DNA of 64,000 nucleotides from Clostridiales bacterium (GCA_012842605.1 DUSN01000036.1:19037-83036), one strand, 5' to 3'. Shown: positions 36,040 to 46,235, counted from the stretch's first letter. Numbers and translations are program-made. The notes: generated by a model from the letters alone, not told the origin.

Positions 36040-36455
36040 GCGTATAATTTTATGCAATTAATCCTAAACAATAATGAATATTTTACTAATATGCTGGATT
36101 TTTCAGTTTCAGTTGACTAATCAGAGTTTATATATTAACATGAAAAAGGGATAATAAGTAAATTAGCTTATTTTAAATCCATTCCGGTGTTGTATGTCAT
36201 TGCTCTTTTCACTTTTTTTATGCTGTTTTTTATAAATATGATAAATTAATGGATGAAACTAATAGTTGTGGCAATAATAGTAATGACATCCATGAAAAAA
36301 GTTAATATAACCCCTCGGGGCATTCCACAAATGTCCTGCATATAGTTGCTTGCTTGTCTTTATATTTAAAAACAAGACGGATTAAATAAATCAAATTTTA
36401 TGTATCATGTTGTAAATCATAATAGTATGGTGATTAGAAAGTGAGGAAAGATGTT
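36040..36455. other. AT-rich intergenic region before rho
   Basis: 416 bases without a supportable gene. There is a minor CCCC-TC-GGGG palindrome near 36310 and a 5-bp GTCTT/AAGAC hairpin near 36357. No clear promoter hexamers or riboswitch were found. In Bacillus rho limits its own transcription in its leader, so a long leader here could serve a similar purpose, but the sequence does not show it. Confidence 0.4.
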
Positions 36456-38423
36456 TTGGATTTGAATAATTTAAACAACAATACCATCCTTGAATTAAGG
36501 GAGTTTGGTAAGCAAATCGGCGTAAAAGGAGTTACGCGGTATAAAAAAGACCAGTTGATTGAGCTCATCCAGGAAAAGCTTAAAGAAATGGCTCAGGAGC
36601 AAATGAAGCAATTTGAACAGCAGATTAGGCAGCCTTCACAGGAAGAGGATGCGGTTCAGGAGTCTGTTAAAGAAGAGGACCAAAAGCCGGCAGTCGAAGA
36701 CACAGCAGGTTCTGATGCTAATGAAGCTGCAGATAACATTCAGGAAGTACAAGAAGTACAAGCTGTACAGGATGTACAAGATGTACAGCCCGCACCGGTA
36801 AAACGAAGAAGGGGTCGTCCAAGAAAGTCAGAAACAGTTGATAAAAAGGAAGCACTTCAAAGTCAGGAAGCAGAGGAAACAAACGTTCAGACCAAAACAG
36901 ATGAAGACCGTAATACAGGTGAAACTTTAATTAAAGAAATTTCATCTCAGAAAGACTCAGCCATGGAAGCCAGTCAGGCAATGGGTCTCGATACGATAAT
37001 TGAACCTGCTGAACAGCAACCCGACCGTACCGAATTAACCGAAGCAATTCCTCTAATCCAGGATGAACAGGAAGCAGAAGAAAAGAAGGACCAACAGGAA
37101 CCGGAAGACAGTGAAGCAAAGGAAGATGCTGCTCCGGCTGCTGAGCAGGAAAGCCAGGAAGAATACGACAGGAAAGTTGCTTATGCAAGAAAGTATTACA
37201 ATACATCCAACCCTGCTATACCTGATCTTTTAAGCAATAGCGACGTTGGAGATGCAGAAGGAATCCTGGAAATTCTTCCTGACGGATACGGGTTCCTGCG
37301 TTCAGAGAACTATATGCCTGGCAATAAAGATGTATATATTTCACAATCACAGATTCGGCGCTTTAGTTTGAAAACAGGGGATTTGGTTGCCGGTAAAACC
37401 AGGCGTACCAAAGAGGGAGAAAAGTTCAGAGCACTTTTATATGTAACGGCTGTCAACGGAGAGGATCCTGAGAAGGCACCCCTTCGGCGTCCTTTTGAAG
37501 AATTGACACCTATCTACCCTAACAGCAGGATTACACTGGAAAACAAAAAGAATACCAAAGATCTTGCTACTCGCATTATTGATTTGGTTTCTCCAATAGG
37601 CAAAGGTCAGAGAGGCTTGATTGTGTCTCCTCCCAAAGCCGGTAAGACCACTTTGCTGAAAAAAATAGCCAACAGCATTTCAATTAACTATCCTGATATT
37701 CATCTGATTGTACTGCTGATCGACGAACGGCCGGAAGAAGTAACTGATATGCAGCGCTCCATAAAAGGGGACATCGTTTATTCTACCTTTGATGAATTGC
37801 CGGAGCATCATATCAAAGTGGCAGAAATGGTTTTGGAACGTGCACAGCGCCTGGTAGAGCACGGCCGGGATGTTGTGATATTATTGGACAGCATTACCCG
37901 GTTGGCCAGGGCTTACAACCAGGTAGTACCGTCTACCGGCAGAATTTTATCCGGTGGTCTTGATTCAGCAGCATTGCATAAACCCAAGCGTTTCTTCGGA
38001 AGTGCCCGAAATATCGAAGAAGGCGGCAGCCTTACCATCATAGCAACAGCTCTGGTGGAAACAGGCAGTCGTATGGATGATGTTATCTATGAAGAATTCA
38101 AGGGTACCGGAAATATGGAAATTCATTTGGATCGAAAGCTGTCAGAGAAGAGAATATTCCCTGCTGTAGACTTGTACAAATCCGGCACCAGGCGAGAAGA
38201 TCTGCTCATGACGCAAAAGGAACTTGAAGGCGTATGGGCTATACGCAAGAATCTCAGCGAAGGACGTCCTGATCAGATAATGGAGATTATCATTAATGAC
38301 CTGATGCGTACCAATTCCAATGATGAATTCATAGATCTGATGCTGGAGCATTTTGCAATGGCTGAGAAGGAAAACCTCTTTAATGATAGAAATGACAGAA
38401 CCGGGTATTCCAGCTATCGATAA
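36456..38423 (+). CDS. rho: Transcription termination factor Rho with long N-terminal insertion
   Basis: Hexameric RNA helicase that ends transcription; 655 residues against about 420 in E. coli. A short Rho-N helical part (residues 1-45, [28 protein letters not shown]) is followed by about 200 residues of Glu/Gln-rich low complexity with an AT-hook-like KRRRGRPRK at 116-124. Then come the RNA-binding OB fold (about 267-340, [15 protein letters not shown]), and the ATPase core with P-loop PPKAGKTT near 392-399 and [16 protein letters not shown] 36456 has GAGGA at suitable spacing; GTG 36441 is an alternative. Clostridial Rho proteins are known to carry such insertions. Confidence 0.95.
   Translation: MDLNNLNNNTILELREFGKQIGVKGVTRYKKDQLIELIQEKLKEMAQEQMKQFEQQIRQPSQEEDAVQESVKEEDQKPAVEDTAGSDANEAADNIQEVQEVQAVQDVQDVQPAPVKRRRGRPRKSETVDKKEALQSQEAEETNVQTKTDEDRNTGETLIKEISSQKDSAMEASQAMGLDTIIEPAEQQPDRTELTEAIPLIQDEQEAEEKKDQQEPEDSEAKEDAAPAAEQESQEEYDRKVAYARKYYNTSNPAIPDLLSNSDVGDAEGILEILPDGYGFLRSENYMPGNKDVYISQSQIRRFSLKTGDLVAGKTRRTKEGEKFRALLYVTAVNGEDPEKAPLRRPFEELTPIYPNSRITLENKKNTKDLATRIIDLVSPIGKGQRGLIVSPPKAGKTTLLKKIANSISINYPDIHLIVLLIDERPEEVTDMQRSIKGDIVYSTFDELPEHHIKVAEMVLERAQRLVEHGRDVVILLDSITRLARAYNQVVPSTGRILSGGLDSAALHKPKRFFGSARNIEEGGSLTIIATALVETGSRMDDVIYEEFKGTGNMEIHLDRKLSEKRIFPAVDLYKSGTRREDLLMTQKELEGVWAIRKNLSEGRPDQIMEIIINDLMRTNSNDEFIDLMLEHFAMAEKENLFNDRNDRTGYSSYR
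36744..36788 (+). repeat. Five 9-bp tandem repeats in rho
   Basis: Five units of the form G(A/C)(A/T)GTACA(A/G) encode [15 protein letters not shown] in the low-complexity insertion (from residue 97). Likely prone to slippage. Confidence 0.85.
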
Positions 38424-38472
38424 TTATTATCAGTAAAATTTAATAGCTTTTAGTTTGCTGACAGGTACGATT

Positions 38473-39552
38473 ATGACTGGATTCAGACATGTGAACAGAA
38501 ATATATTAATAAAGGCAGCCCAGGTGATATTGGTTGTGGCTGCCCTTTACTTGATTTTAACCAAGTTAATTTTGGTCTTTGCACCTTTTTTGGCTGCTTT
38601 TCTTATAGCTAATCTTGCAGAAAAGCCAGCAGGCTTCTTGCGAAAACATTTGAAATTTTCCAGGGGGGCAGCATCGGCTTTATCCCTCTTTGTCTTTGTG
38701 CTGCTTGCTGGTACCCTAATATGGTTTCTGTTTTCCAGGCTGTTTATGGAGGTTTGGGAATTAACCAAGGACAGCAGCAGTTATCAGCATATTATGTCCC
38801 GTATAAAGGACTTAATTGATACAGGCGGAACCTGGTATGCCGGGCTGCCTGAAGAGGTCGGGAAAACCATTGAGTCCAATTTTGAAAATATCTTGTCCAA
38901 GCTTGGCAAGGTTGTTACTGATGCCATTGATAGCTTGCTCAAAGGTATGTTAGCAGTTCTTACTTCCCTGCCTCAAGCTTTTTTGTATATAGTCATCACT
39001 CTGGTTGCAGCTTTTTTTATCAGCCGGGACCGTGAGAAAATATCAAGATTTTTATTCAGCCAGCTGCCATTAAGCTGGCGGAGCAAAGTAAAAGCTGTAA
39101 AGGACGACTTGCTGCTGGCGCTTGTCGGGTATATTAAAGCTGTGCTGATATTGGTTACCATAACCTTTTTTGAGGTATTGGCAGGATATACTATTCTTGG
39201 GGTCAAGTATGCGTTTTTTCTTGCCATACTGACAGCTGTTGCTGACCTGCTGCCGGTGCTGGGGCCGGGCACTGTATTAATTCCGGGTGCGGTAATTTAT
39301 CTGATTAACGGGAACATATTTATGGCCGTGGGGTTTTTTATTTTATACATTCTGGTAACCATAGTCAGGCAGTTCCTGGAACCGAGAATTGTAGGAGAAA
39401 ATATCGGTTTGCATCCCCTGGTCACATTATTGTGCATTTATCTTGGATACCGCATATTTGGTCTTTCAGGACTTATATTAGGCCCTGTTTTTGCTATTGT
39501 TGTTAAATCACTGCAAAAAGCGGGAATCCTTCCTTCCTGGAAAACATCCTGA
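38473..39552 (+). CDS. AI-2E family / YtvI-like integral membrane protein
   Basis: 359-residue membrane protein with about seven to eight helices and the C-terminal family segment DLLPVLGPGTVLIPGAV, then FLEPRIVGENIGLHPLVTLLCIYLG. This superfamily includes autoinducer-2 exporters, Na+/H+ antiporter-like proteins and the sporulation protein YtvI; length and context fit the YtvI branch better than a true AI-2 exporter, but this is inference. The start is uncertain: ATG 38473 is used, with an upstream TTG 38455 possible; neither has a strong ribosome site. Confidence 0.82.
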   Translation: MTGFRHVNRNILIKAAQVILVVAALYLILTKLILVFAPFLAAFLIANLAEKPAGFLRKHLKFSRGAASALSLFVFVLLAGTLIWFLFSRLFMEVWELTKDSSSYQHIMSRIKDLIDTGGTWYAGLPEEVGKTIESNFENILSKLGKVVTDAIDSLLKGMLAVLTSLPQAFLYIVITLVAAFFISRDREKISRFLFSQLPLSWRSKVKAVKDDLLLALVGYIKAVLILVTITFFEVLAGYTILGVKYAFFLAILTAVADLLPVLGPGTVLIPGAVIYLINGNIFMAVGFFILYILVTIVRQFLEPRIVGENIGLHPLVTLLCIYLGYRIFGLSGLILGPVFAIVVKSLQKAGILPSWKTS

Positions 39553-39582
39553 TTTCTTATAAGGACAGAAAATAAAACAATC

Positions 39583-39612
39583 TTGCTTTTATGCATAACA
39601 TTATGTTATACT
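39583..39612 (+). promoter_or_regulatory. Candidate sigma-A promoter of rpmE
   Basis: TTGCTT, 18 bases, TATACT, about 90 bases before rpmE. Confidence 0.6.
39595..39609. promoter_or_regulatory. 15-bp palindrome overlapping the rpmE -10 box
   Basis: ATAACAT-T-ATGTTAT is a perfect 7-1-7 inverted repeat that covers the spacer and the first three bases of the -10 hexamer, the usual place of a repressor operator. The binding protein is unknown. Confidence 0.45.
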
Positions 39613-39701
39613 GTAAAAGTTATGAAAGCCATGTCTTTAGCAGACAATAGTGCGTTAGATAAAGAATTTGAGAGCACAAGATCGTGAAAGAGGTGAAAAA
39701 G

Positions 39702-39911
39702 ATGAAGGAAAATATCCATCCGAATTATGGTGAAGCTGTGGTAAGGTGTGCTTGCGGGGAGACCTTCACAACCGGTTCCACAAAAAAAGAGCTTCGTGTT
39801 GAAATATGCTCCAAATGTCATCCGTTCTTTACCGGAAAGCAGAAGCTGGTTGATACCGGCGGGCGTGTAGAACGCTTTATGAAGAGATATGGGATGGCAA
39901 ATGAAAAGTAA
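39702..39911 (+). CDS. rpmE: 50S ribosomal protein L31, zinc form
   Basis: 69-residue ribosomal protein. It keeps both cysteine pairs (CAC and CSKC), so it is the zinc-binding form of L31 rather than the Cys-free form made in zinc shortage. ATG 39702 follows AGAGGTG and gives the usual MKENIHPNY start. The gene order rho-rpmE is conserved with Bacillus, though here a membrane protein gene lies between. Confidence 0.97.
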   Translation: MKENIHPNYGEAVVRCACGETFTTGSTKKELRVEICSKCHPFFTGKQKLVDTGGRVERFMKRYGMANEK

Positions 39912-39922
39912 CAGCTAAAACC

Positions 39923-39960
39923 AAAATACAGATTAGGATTCTCCTGGTCTGTATTTTTTT
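39923..39960 (+). terminator. Terminator after rpmE
   Basis: 10-bp stem AAAATACAGA / TCTGTATTTT with a 15-base loop and a T run; the next ribosome site starts one base later, so read-through into the next gene would be controlled here. Confidence 0.75.
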
Positions 39961-39973
39961 AGGGGGAAGAGCC

Positions 39974-40960
39974 ATGAAAAAGAGTACAATCGGCGGTCAG
40001 GCGGTTATGGAAGGAGTAATGATGAAGGCTCCGAAATCCATGGCTATAGCTGTAAGGCGTCCTGATGGTTCCATTGTTGTAACCAAGCAGCCAGTAACCA
40101 CCGTTAAAGATAAATACCCAGTACTGAAGCTTGCAGTTCTAAGAGGCATAATAACCTTTGCCGAGACCATGGTTATGGGAGTAAAATCGCTTATGACTTC
40201 TGCAGAGCTATTTGGGGATGATGAAGAATACAAGCCTTCAAAATTTGAAATCTACCTGGCTGAAAAGCTGGGAAAAAAGGTAGAAGATATAGTAATGAAC
40301 TCTGCTTTGGTTCTGGCGGTTGTTTTTGCCATAGGTTTGTTCATTCTGGTGCCGGCATTGCTGTCCGGCTTTATCAGGCCATGGATTGGCAGCACTATTG
40401 CAGCCAACTTTATAGAGGGGATTATCAGGCTTAGTATATTCCTGATCTATATTGGGCTGGTTTCACGGATGAAGGACATACGCAGGGTATTTGAATACCA
40501 CGGTGCCGAGCATAAAACCATACACTGCTATGAGAATGATGAAGAGCTGACGGTGGAAAATGCACGGAAATATTCCACCCTGCATCCCAGGTGCGGGACA
40601 GCTTTCCTGCTGATTGTCATGGTTATCAGCATCATTATATTTTCATTTATGGGTTGGCAGAATATTTTTATACGGATATTGACTCGAATTCTGCTGCTGC
40701 CCTTGGTAGCAGGATTGTCCTACGAAGTTACCAGGTTTGCAGGCAGGAGTGATTCTAAGTTTATCAAGGCAGTAATGTATCCGGGCATGATGCTGCAAAA
40801 GCTTACAACACGCGAGCCTGATGATCAGCAGCTGGAAGTAGCCATTAGAGCTTTCCTGGAAGCCGCCGGGGATGTTATAGGAGAGGGGGACCATAGTGCC
40901 GCCCGGACTGATGGATGTTTTGAATGCGGGGCAGAAGCTGCTGCAGAAAAAGGGAGTTGA
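39974..40960 (+). CDS. yqhQ: DUF1385 membrane protein (YqhQ family)
   Basis: 328-residue membrane protein of unknown function found in most firmicutes. The family opening IGGQAVMEGVMMK, the EYHGAEHKTIHCYE block and the HPRCGTAFLLIV block are present, with three or four membrane helices between about residues 108 and 250. AGGGGGAAGAG precedes the ATG. Its 3' end overlaps the prmC start by 65 bases, so the pair is translationally linked. In Clostridia this gene commonly lies between rpmE and prmC-prfA. Confidence 0.9.
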   Translation: MKKSTIGGQAVMEGVMMKAPKSMAIAVRRPDGSIVVTKQPVTTVKDKYPVLKLAVLRGIITFAETMVMGVKSLMTSAELFGDDEEYKPSKFEIYLAEKLGKKVEDIVMNSALVLAVVFAIGLFILVPALLSGFIRPWIGSTIAANFIEGIIRLSIFLIYIGLVSRMKDIRRVFEYHGAEHKTIHCYENDEELTVENARKYSTLHPRCGTAFLLIVMVISIIIFSFMGWQNIFIRILTRILLLPLVAGLSYEVTRFAGRSDSKFIKAVMYPGMMLQKLTTREPDDQQLEVAIRAFLEAAGDVIGEGDHSAARTDGCFECGAEAAAEKGS

Positions 40961-41771
40961 ATCTGCAAGGCTGGAAAGTGAAATGTTAATGTCCCATGTT
41001 CTTGGATGTCAGCGGCATCAATTGTATATAATGGGAAACCGTCCTCTGGACCTCAAGCAGACAGAGGCTTATGAAGCATTGCTGCACAGGCGGCTGCAGG
41101 GAGAGCCCATACAATATATTATCGGCGTCAGGGAGTTTATGGGACTTAACTTTCATGTGGATAAAAGGGTATTGATTCCAAGGTGGGAAACAGAGTTACT
41201 GGTTGAATATGTGATAAACAGGGTTAAGGATTATTCCGGCCCCCTGCACATTCTGGATCTGGGCACCGGAAGCGGAGCTATTGCCGTCAGCCTTGCATCC
41301 TATCTGTCTCAGGCCTGGATAACGGCTGTGGATATTAAAGAGGATGCATTGCAGGCAGCAGCAGATAACGCTAAACTCAACAAAGTGGAAAATCGCATTG
41401 AATTTCTTAAGGGAGATTTTTTTACACCTTTGGAACTATCACTTTATAGTGAATACTTTGATGTTATTGTATCCAATCCGCCGTATATTCCTACTAAAGA
41501 GATTGAGAAACTGATGACTGAGGTAAAGGACTATGAGCCCATTACCGCTTTGGACGGCGGAGCAGACGGACTTGATTGCTATCGCAGGATTGCCGCAGGT
41601 GCCTGGCAGTATTTGAAGGAAAATGGCTTTATTGCATTAGAAATAGGTTATGATCAAAGCAAACCGGTGCAGGAAATTTTTTTGTCCAAAGCATATCATG
41701 TAGCAGAAGTGCGCAAAGATTTGTCCGGCATTGACCGGATAGCGGTTTTCTGTAAAAGGCAGGGAGTTTAA
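40896..41771 (+). CDS. prmC: Peptide chain release factor N5-glutamine methyltransferase
   Basis: Methylates the Gln of the GGQ motif in release factors; 291 residues. The N-terminal helical domain binds the release factor. The SAM loop [15 protein letters not shown] is near residue 117 and the catalytic NPPY at 194-197. GTG 40896 has GAGAGGGGG upstream and overlaps the preceding gene; ATG 40911 is a possible alternative. Its substrate, prfA, follows two bases later. Confidence 0.96.
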   Translation: MPPGLMDVLNAGQKLLQKKGVESARLESEMLMSHVLGCQRHQLYIMGNRPLDLKQTEAYEALLHRRLQGEPIQYIIGVREFMGLNFHVDKRVLIPRWETELLVEYVINRVKDYSGPLHILDLGTGSGAIAVSLASYLSQAWITAVDIKEDALQAAADNAKLNKVENRIEFLKGDFFTPLELSLYSEYFDVIVSNPPYIPTKEIEKLMTEVKDYEPITALDGGADGLDCYRRIAAGAWQYLKENGFIALEIGYDQSKPVQEIFLSKAYHVAEVRKDLSGIDRIAVFCKRQGV

Positions 41772-41773
41772 GA

Positions 41774-42844
41774 ATGTTGGAGAAGCTGAAGTTCATAGAA
41801 GACAGGTATGAGGAATTGAGCCATGTCATTGCCGATCCTGAGGTTATAAGCCGCCAGGAAGAATGGCAGCGGCTGGTTAAAGAACATGCCTCCTTGGAGG
41901 AGGTTGTTACACGATACAGGCAATATCAGAAAGTACAGCAGGAGATCCGGGAAGCAAGAGAACTGCTGCAGGATACTCATGACAGGGAGTTCAGACGAAT
42001 GGTGGAGCAGGAACTGGAAGAGCTTGAGCGTAAACAGGATTCACTTATCCATGAGGTTAAACTGTTGCTGCTCCCCAAGGATCCAATGGATGAAAAGAAT
42101 GTCGTAATGGAAATACGGGCAGGTGCCGGCGGGGAGGAAGCTGCACTGTTCGGTGCGGTGCTTTTCAGGATGTACAGCCGGTATGCAGAACGGCAAGGCT
42201 GGAAATTAGAAATAATGAGTTCGAATTACACGGAGCTGGGAGGTGTAAAGGAGTTAATTTTCTTAGTGGAAGGCCGTGGAGCGTTCAGCCGTTTGAAGTA
42301 TGAAAGCGGTGTTCATCGCGTGCAGCGGGTGCCGACTACTGAATCGGGAGGAAGAATCCATACTTCTACAGCTACCGTAGCTGTTTTGCCGGAAGCAGAA
42401 GATGTGGATATAGAAATTAACCCCAATGATCTTCGCATTGACGTGTTTCGTTCATCCGGACATGGCGGGCAAAGCGTAAATACAACCGACTCAGCGGTGC
42501 GGGTGACACACTTGCCTACCGGTATGGTTGTTTCCTGCCAGGATGAAAAATCACAGCTCAAAAACAAGGAAAAAGCCATTAAAGTGCTTAAATCAAGGCT
42601 GCTGGATCTGGCAAGGCAGGAAAAAGAATCTGAATATGCCCAAAATCGTAAAAGCCAGGTTGGCACAGGCGACCGGAGTGAGAGAATAAGAACATACAAT
42701 TATCCTCAAGGCCGGGTAACTGACCATAGAATAGGTCTTACAATATACCAGCTGGAGGATTTCCTGGACGGTAATTTGGATGAAATGCTGGATGCCCTGG
42801 TTCAGGCTGAGCAGGCGGAAAGGCTGAAAACAGCAGAAAGCTGA
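41774..42844 (+). CDS. prfA: Peptide chain release factor 1
   Basis: RF1, 356 residues, reads UAA and UAG stop codons and releases the peptide. The GGQ is at residues 231-233 in [11 protein letters not shown]; the codon-recognition domain lies around 105-220 with [21 protein letters not shown] coiled N-terminal domain precedes. Coupled to prmC. Confidence 0.98.
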   Translation: MLEKLKFIEDRYEELSHVIADPEVISRQEEWQRLVKEHASLEEVVTRYRQYQKVQQEIREARELLQDTHDREFRRMVEQELEELERKQDSLIHEVKLLLLPKDPMDEKNVVMEIRAGAGGEEAALFGAVLFRMYSRYAERQGWKLEIMSSNYTELGGVKELIFLVEGRGAFSRLKYESGVHRVQRVPTTESGGRIHTSTATVAVLPEAEDVDIEINPNDLRIDVFRSSGHGGQSVNTTDSAVRVTHLPTGMVVSCQDEKSQLKNKEKAIKVLKSRLLDLARQEKESEYAQNRKSQVGTGDRSERIRTYNYPQGRVTDHRIGLTIYQLEDFLDGNLDEMLDALVQAEQAERLKTAES

Positions 42845-42941
42845 AGAATGTCTGCCGGGAAGCCTGCACAGTAAATGGGTATAGCAGTTTTGCCCCCCGA
42901 ATACAATTATATTGGTTATGTTGCAGTAGGGGGGAATAAAA

Positions 42942-43685
42942 TTGGATAACATGGTACTAAGCACAGTGGCAGGAACGGCGTCAGGCATTATTGGAACAGG
43001 TCTGGGCGGGGCTTTTGCCTTTCTGCTGAATAAGCCCAGCAAGAGATGGTTAAGCAGCTTACTAAGTTTGTCCGCCGGGTTAATGCTTTCGGTAGTGTGT
43101 TTTGACCTTCTGCCCCGTTCTTTTGAACTGGGGGGCTTTGGCACAGGCATACTGGGTACGTTAATCGGGATTTTATTCATTGCGGCAGTGCAGGAGATGC
43201 TTGACAGGAGCAAGAGCAGCAGCGGAAGGGGCAGCAAAAAGAAAAACTATGCAAAGACAGGTATATTAATTGGAATAGGTATAGCTATACATAATTTCCC
43301 GGAAGGTTTGGCTATAGGTGTAGGATTTACTTCATTCCAGACTTTCGGTTTAGGGTTAAGCTTAATTATAGCCATGCATGATATACCGGAAGGCATAGCA
43401 ATGGCAACGCCTTTGCGAATGGGCGGTGTTAACCGGTTCAAGATAGTACTGGCGGCGTTAATAGCCGGCGTTCCCACAGGCATAGGAGCGTTCATTGGAT
43501 ATATCTTAGGTGAAATTTCAATGACATTTATAGGACTATGCCTGGGATTTGCCGGAGGCGCTATGCTTTATATCACCTGCAGTGAGCTTATCCCTGAGTC
43601 CAGGGATCTCTACCAGGGAAGAATATCCGGTATTGGGTTAATATTAGGCATATTGCTGGGTGTGCTAATGTCAAAGATTATGTAA
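42942..43685 (+). CDS. ZIP family metal transporter
   Basis: Membrane transporter for divalent metals, probably zinc, 247 residues with eight predicted helices. The metal-site motifs HNFPEGLAIGVG (helix 4) and HDIPEGIAMATP (helix 5) are intact. A basic loop with GRGSKKK lies between helices 3 and 4. The TTG start at 42942 has AGGGGGGAA eight bases before it; ATG 42951 is too far from it. The metal is inferred from the family. Confidence 0.93.
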   Translation: MDNMVLSTVAGTASGIIGTGLGGAFAFLLNKPSKRWLSSLLSLSAGLMLSVVCFDLLPRSFELGGFGTGILGTLIGILFIAAVQEMLDRSKSSSGRGSKKKNYAKTGILIGIGIAIHNFPEGLAIGVGFTSFQTFGLGLSLIIAMHDIPEGIAMATPLRMGGVNRFKIVLAALIAGVPTGIGAFIGYILGEISMTFIGLCLGFAGGAMLYITCSELIPESRDLYQGRISGIGLILGILLGVLMSKIM

Positions 43686-43771
43686 TAAATAGATGCAATT
43701 AATGAAGTTTAATTATAATGCAATAAGTTGATATATTCAGCAGATGCAATAATTACAAAGGAGTAAGCCTA

Positions 43772-44824
43772 ATGAAGACCAGGGTCATTAATATTACTGA
43801 CCCGAAAAGTCAGTCATCTGATATAGAGGAAGCAGCACAGTTTATAAAAAAAGGTGAAGTGGTAGCATTTCCGACTGAAACCGTATATGGACTGGGAGCA
43901 AACGCCCTTGATGCCCAGGCTGTAAAAAAGATTTTTCAGGCCAAAGGGAGGCCCGGGGACAACCCGCTTATTGTACATATAAGTGATATTTATCAATGGC
44001 AGGATCTGGTTGATGATATACCTGATAAAGCTCTTGAACTGGCAGAGAATTTCTGGCCCGGTCCGCTGACCATAATCCTTGAAAAGTCTTTAAAGGTACC
44101 GGTGGAGGTTACGGCCGGTTTGGATACGGTTGGAGTGCGCATGCCTGCTCACCCGGTTGCACGTGAACTCATAAATTTGGCAGGGGTGCCAATCGCAGCT
44201 CCCAGTGCAAACAGGTCGGGCCGGCCCAGCCCTACAACTGCGCGGCATGTACTTGAGGATTTGGATGGGCGCATTCCCATAATACTGGATGGCGGCCAGG
44301 CAGATGTGGGAGTAGAGTCCACAGTATTGGACATGACCGGAGATGTTCCGGTTATTTTAAGACCGGGCGGAGTTACGCCTGAAATGCTGAAGGAGATAGT
44401 CGGACAGGTAAAAATTGACCCCCATGTTATGGCACCGTTGGTCGAAGACAAAAAAGTGCGGTCACCTGGAATGAAATACATTCATTATGCACCCAAAGCC
44501 TCGGTTGTCCTAATACGGGGAGATTTAGATAAGCTGATAAACTTTATAAGTCAGGAAACCCGGAGGCAGATACAGGCAGGCAAACGTGTAGGAATACTAG
44601 CTACAGATCAAACAATTAACAGCTATTATGAAGGTGTACGGCTTACCATGGGTGACAGGGACAAGCCCAGGGAACTGGCAGCTAACCTATTTGCGCGGCT
44701 TAGAGAGTTTGACGAGCTTAATGTTGATATTATCCTGGCCGAGGCAGTGGATGAAAAAGGGGAAGGTCTGGCTGTTATGAATCGAATAGCCCGTGCAGCC
44801 GGGTTCCATATTATTGATCTATAA
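43772..44824 (+). CDS. ywlC: Threonylcarbamoyl-AMP synthase (Sua5/YwlC)
   Basis: Makes threonylcarbamoyl-adenylate, the precursor of t6A37 in ANN-decoding tRNAs. 350 residues: an N-terminal YrdC domain (about 1-205) with GEVVAFPTETVYGLGANA and the PSANRSGRPSPT substrate loop, and a C-terminal Sua5 domain (about 230-350). It is the long Sua5 form, as in Bacillus, rather than the short TsaC. AAAGGAG lies before the ATG. The order ywlC-ywlE-rpi-upp follows the Bacillus ywl region. Confidence 0.96.
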   Translation: MKTRVINITDPKSQSSDIEEAAQFIKKGEVVAFPTETVYGLGANALDAQAVKKIFQAKGRPGDNPLIVHISDIYQWQDLVDDIPDKALELAENFWPGPLTIILEKSLKVPVEVTAGLDTVGVRMPAHPVARELINLAGVPIAAPSANRSGRPSPTTARHVLEDLDGRIPIILDGGQADVGVESTVLDMTGDVPVILRPGGVTPEMLKEIVGQVKIDPHVMAPLVEDKKVRSPGMKYIHYAPKASVVLIRGDLDKLINFISQETRRQIQAGKRVGILATDQTINSYYEGVRLTMGDRDKPRELAANLFARLREFDELNVDIILAEAVDEKGEGLAVMNRIARAAGFHIIDL

Positions 44825-44872
44825 TATAAAGGTGCTTTTGTAATCAAGCGACCAGTCAGGGAGGGATGAGAG

Positions 44873-45319
44873 ATGAATATTCTTATTGTCTGTACCGGTA
44901 ATACATGCAGAAGCCCCATGGCAGAAGGTCTTTTAAGAAGTATGCTGGAAAGCAGAAATGCTGAAGGTATACAAGTTGGGTCTGCAGGTATAGCAGCTTT
45001 ACCTGGCATGATGGCAAGCAATCAGGCTGTTAAGGTTATGCAGGAGTTTGGCGTTGATTTGGAAAGTCATAGAACCAGGCAGGTAAATAAAAAGCTGCTG
45101 CAGGAAGCAGATCTGATTTTAACCATGACTGAAGGACATAAAAATGCAATACAGTCCTGGGAGCCATCTGTTTGGAGTAAAATACATACTTTAAAGGAAT
45201 ATGCCGGCATGGAAGAAAAGGATATCTCAGACCCATACGGACTGGATGATGATGCATATCGCAAGGCGGCAAGGGAAATCCGGGAAGCGCTTGAAAAAAT
45301 AGTGGATAAATTGTTATGA
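44873..45319 (+). CDS. ywlE: Low-molecular-weight phosphatase, probable protein arginine phosphatase
   Basis: 148-residue phosphatase with P-loop CTGNTCRS at residues 7-14 and the catalytic Asp in ISDPYG. Thr11 in the loop is the residue that, in Bacillus YwlE, directs the enzyme to phosphoarginine instead of phosphotyrosine. It would reverse McsB arginine phosphorylation linked to ClpCP degradation. McsB is not in the window. GGAGGGATGAG lies before the ATG. Confidence 0.92.
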   Translation: MNILIVCTGNTCRSPMAEGLLRSMLESRNAEGIQVGSAGIAALPGMMASNQAVKVMQEFGVDLESHRTRQVNKKLLQEADLILTMTEGHKNAIQSWEPSVWSKIHTLKEYAGMEEKDISDPYGLDDDAYRKAAREIREALEKIVDKLL

Positions 45320-45422
45320 ACCGTTAAGGTATAATTAGGTAGACTTTATTAAAAAAGATGTTATATAATATACAATTGAAAAAAGCGCAGAAAATCAACG
45401 GAATAATTTGGAGGGATTCATC

Positions 45423-46127
45423 TTGAAGTCGGTTTCGAGCAATAAGGAACTGAAGAGGATGGTGGGAATACGTGCAGCCGACTTTGTTAAGGATGGCATG
45501 ATGGTTGGTATTGGTACCGGTTCTACAGTTGCGTTTTTTATTGAAGAACTTGGCCGCAGGGTAAAGGAAGGCTTGCATATTATAGGCGTCCCTACATCCT
45601 ATGCAGCCAAATTATCATGTATCCAGCAAGGCATTCCGGTGTCAGACTGCATGTTATTTGATCATTTGGATATTGCTATAGACGGAGCCGATGAGATTGA
45701 CCCCTCTCTCAATGCCATAAAAGGCGGAGGAGCAGCACATACTAATGAGAAGATCATAGCCTCTATGGCAGATGAGTTCATCTTAATTGCCGATGAAAGC
45801 AAAATGGTTTCATCCCTGTGCGTTGATTTTCCGTTACCTGTAGAAGTAATCCCGGCAGCCCTGACCTATGCTGAAAAAAGAATCCGCCAGTTAGGAGGCA
45901 TACCCAGCCTTCGCAATGCTGTTCATAAGGATGGCCCTGTCATTAGTGAGAACGGCAACTTAATACTGGACATAAAGTTTCAGCATGTACCCAGTGATTT
46001 GGCACTGCTGGATTCGCAACTAAAAAATATCCCCGGTGTTCTTGAAACCGGGCTGTTTTTAGGTATGGCCAAAAAAGCCCTGATTGGTTACAGGGACACC
46101 ATCCGCATGATAGTGCCTGAAGGATAA
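45423..46127 (+). CDS. rpiA: Ribose-5-phosphate isomerase A
   Basis: Interconverts ribose-5-phosphate and ribulose-5-phosphate; 234 residues. The family motifs GIGTGSTVAFFIEEL, the DGADEIDPSLNAIKGGG loop and DESK are present. TTG 45423 has GGAGGG at correct spacing; the in-frame TTG at 45408 overlaps that site. Bacillus has the unrelated RpiB (ywlF) at this place, so here a non-homologous isozyme occupies the same position. It supplies the substrate for Prs (56349). Confidence 0.95.
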   Translation: MKSVSSNKELKRMVGIRAADFVKDGMMVGIGTGSTVAFFIEELGRRVKEGLHIIGVPTSYAAKLSCIQQGIPVSDCMLFDHLDIAIDGADEIDPSLNAIKGGGAAHTNEKIIASMADEFILIADESKMVSSLCVDFPLPVEVIPAALTYAEKRIRQLGGIPSLRNAVHKDGPVISENGNLILDIKFQHVPSDLALLDSQLKNIPGVLETGLFLGMAKKALIGYRDTIRMIVPEG

Positions 46128-46235
46128 TCTTTGTTTGCGAGTTAAATACTAGGGATGATAGGCAATACACACAGGTTGCTCTGCAGGATTTTAAAACCAA
46201 ATATCTGTGTATTTCCAAACAAAGGAGAGAAGAAA

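Noticed and set aside
36253..36348. 31-codon reading frame before rho
   Set aside because: No ribosome site and no recognisable protein features.
46160..46215. PyrR attenuator before upp
   Set aside because: Complementary segments exist, but the PyrR binding-loop consensus is not seen.
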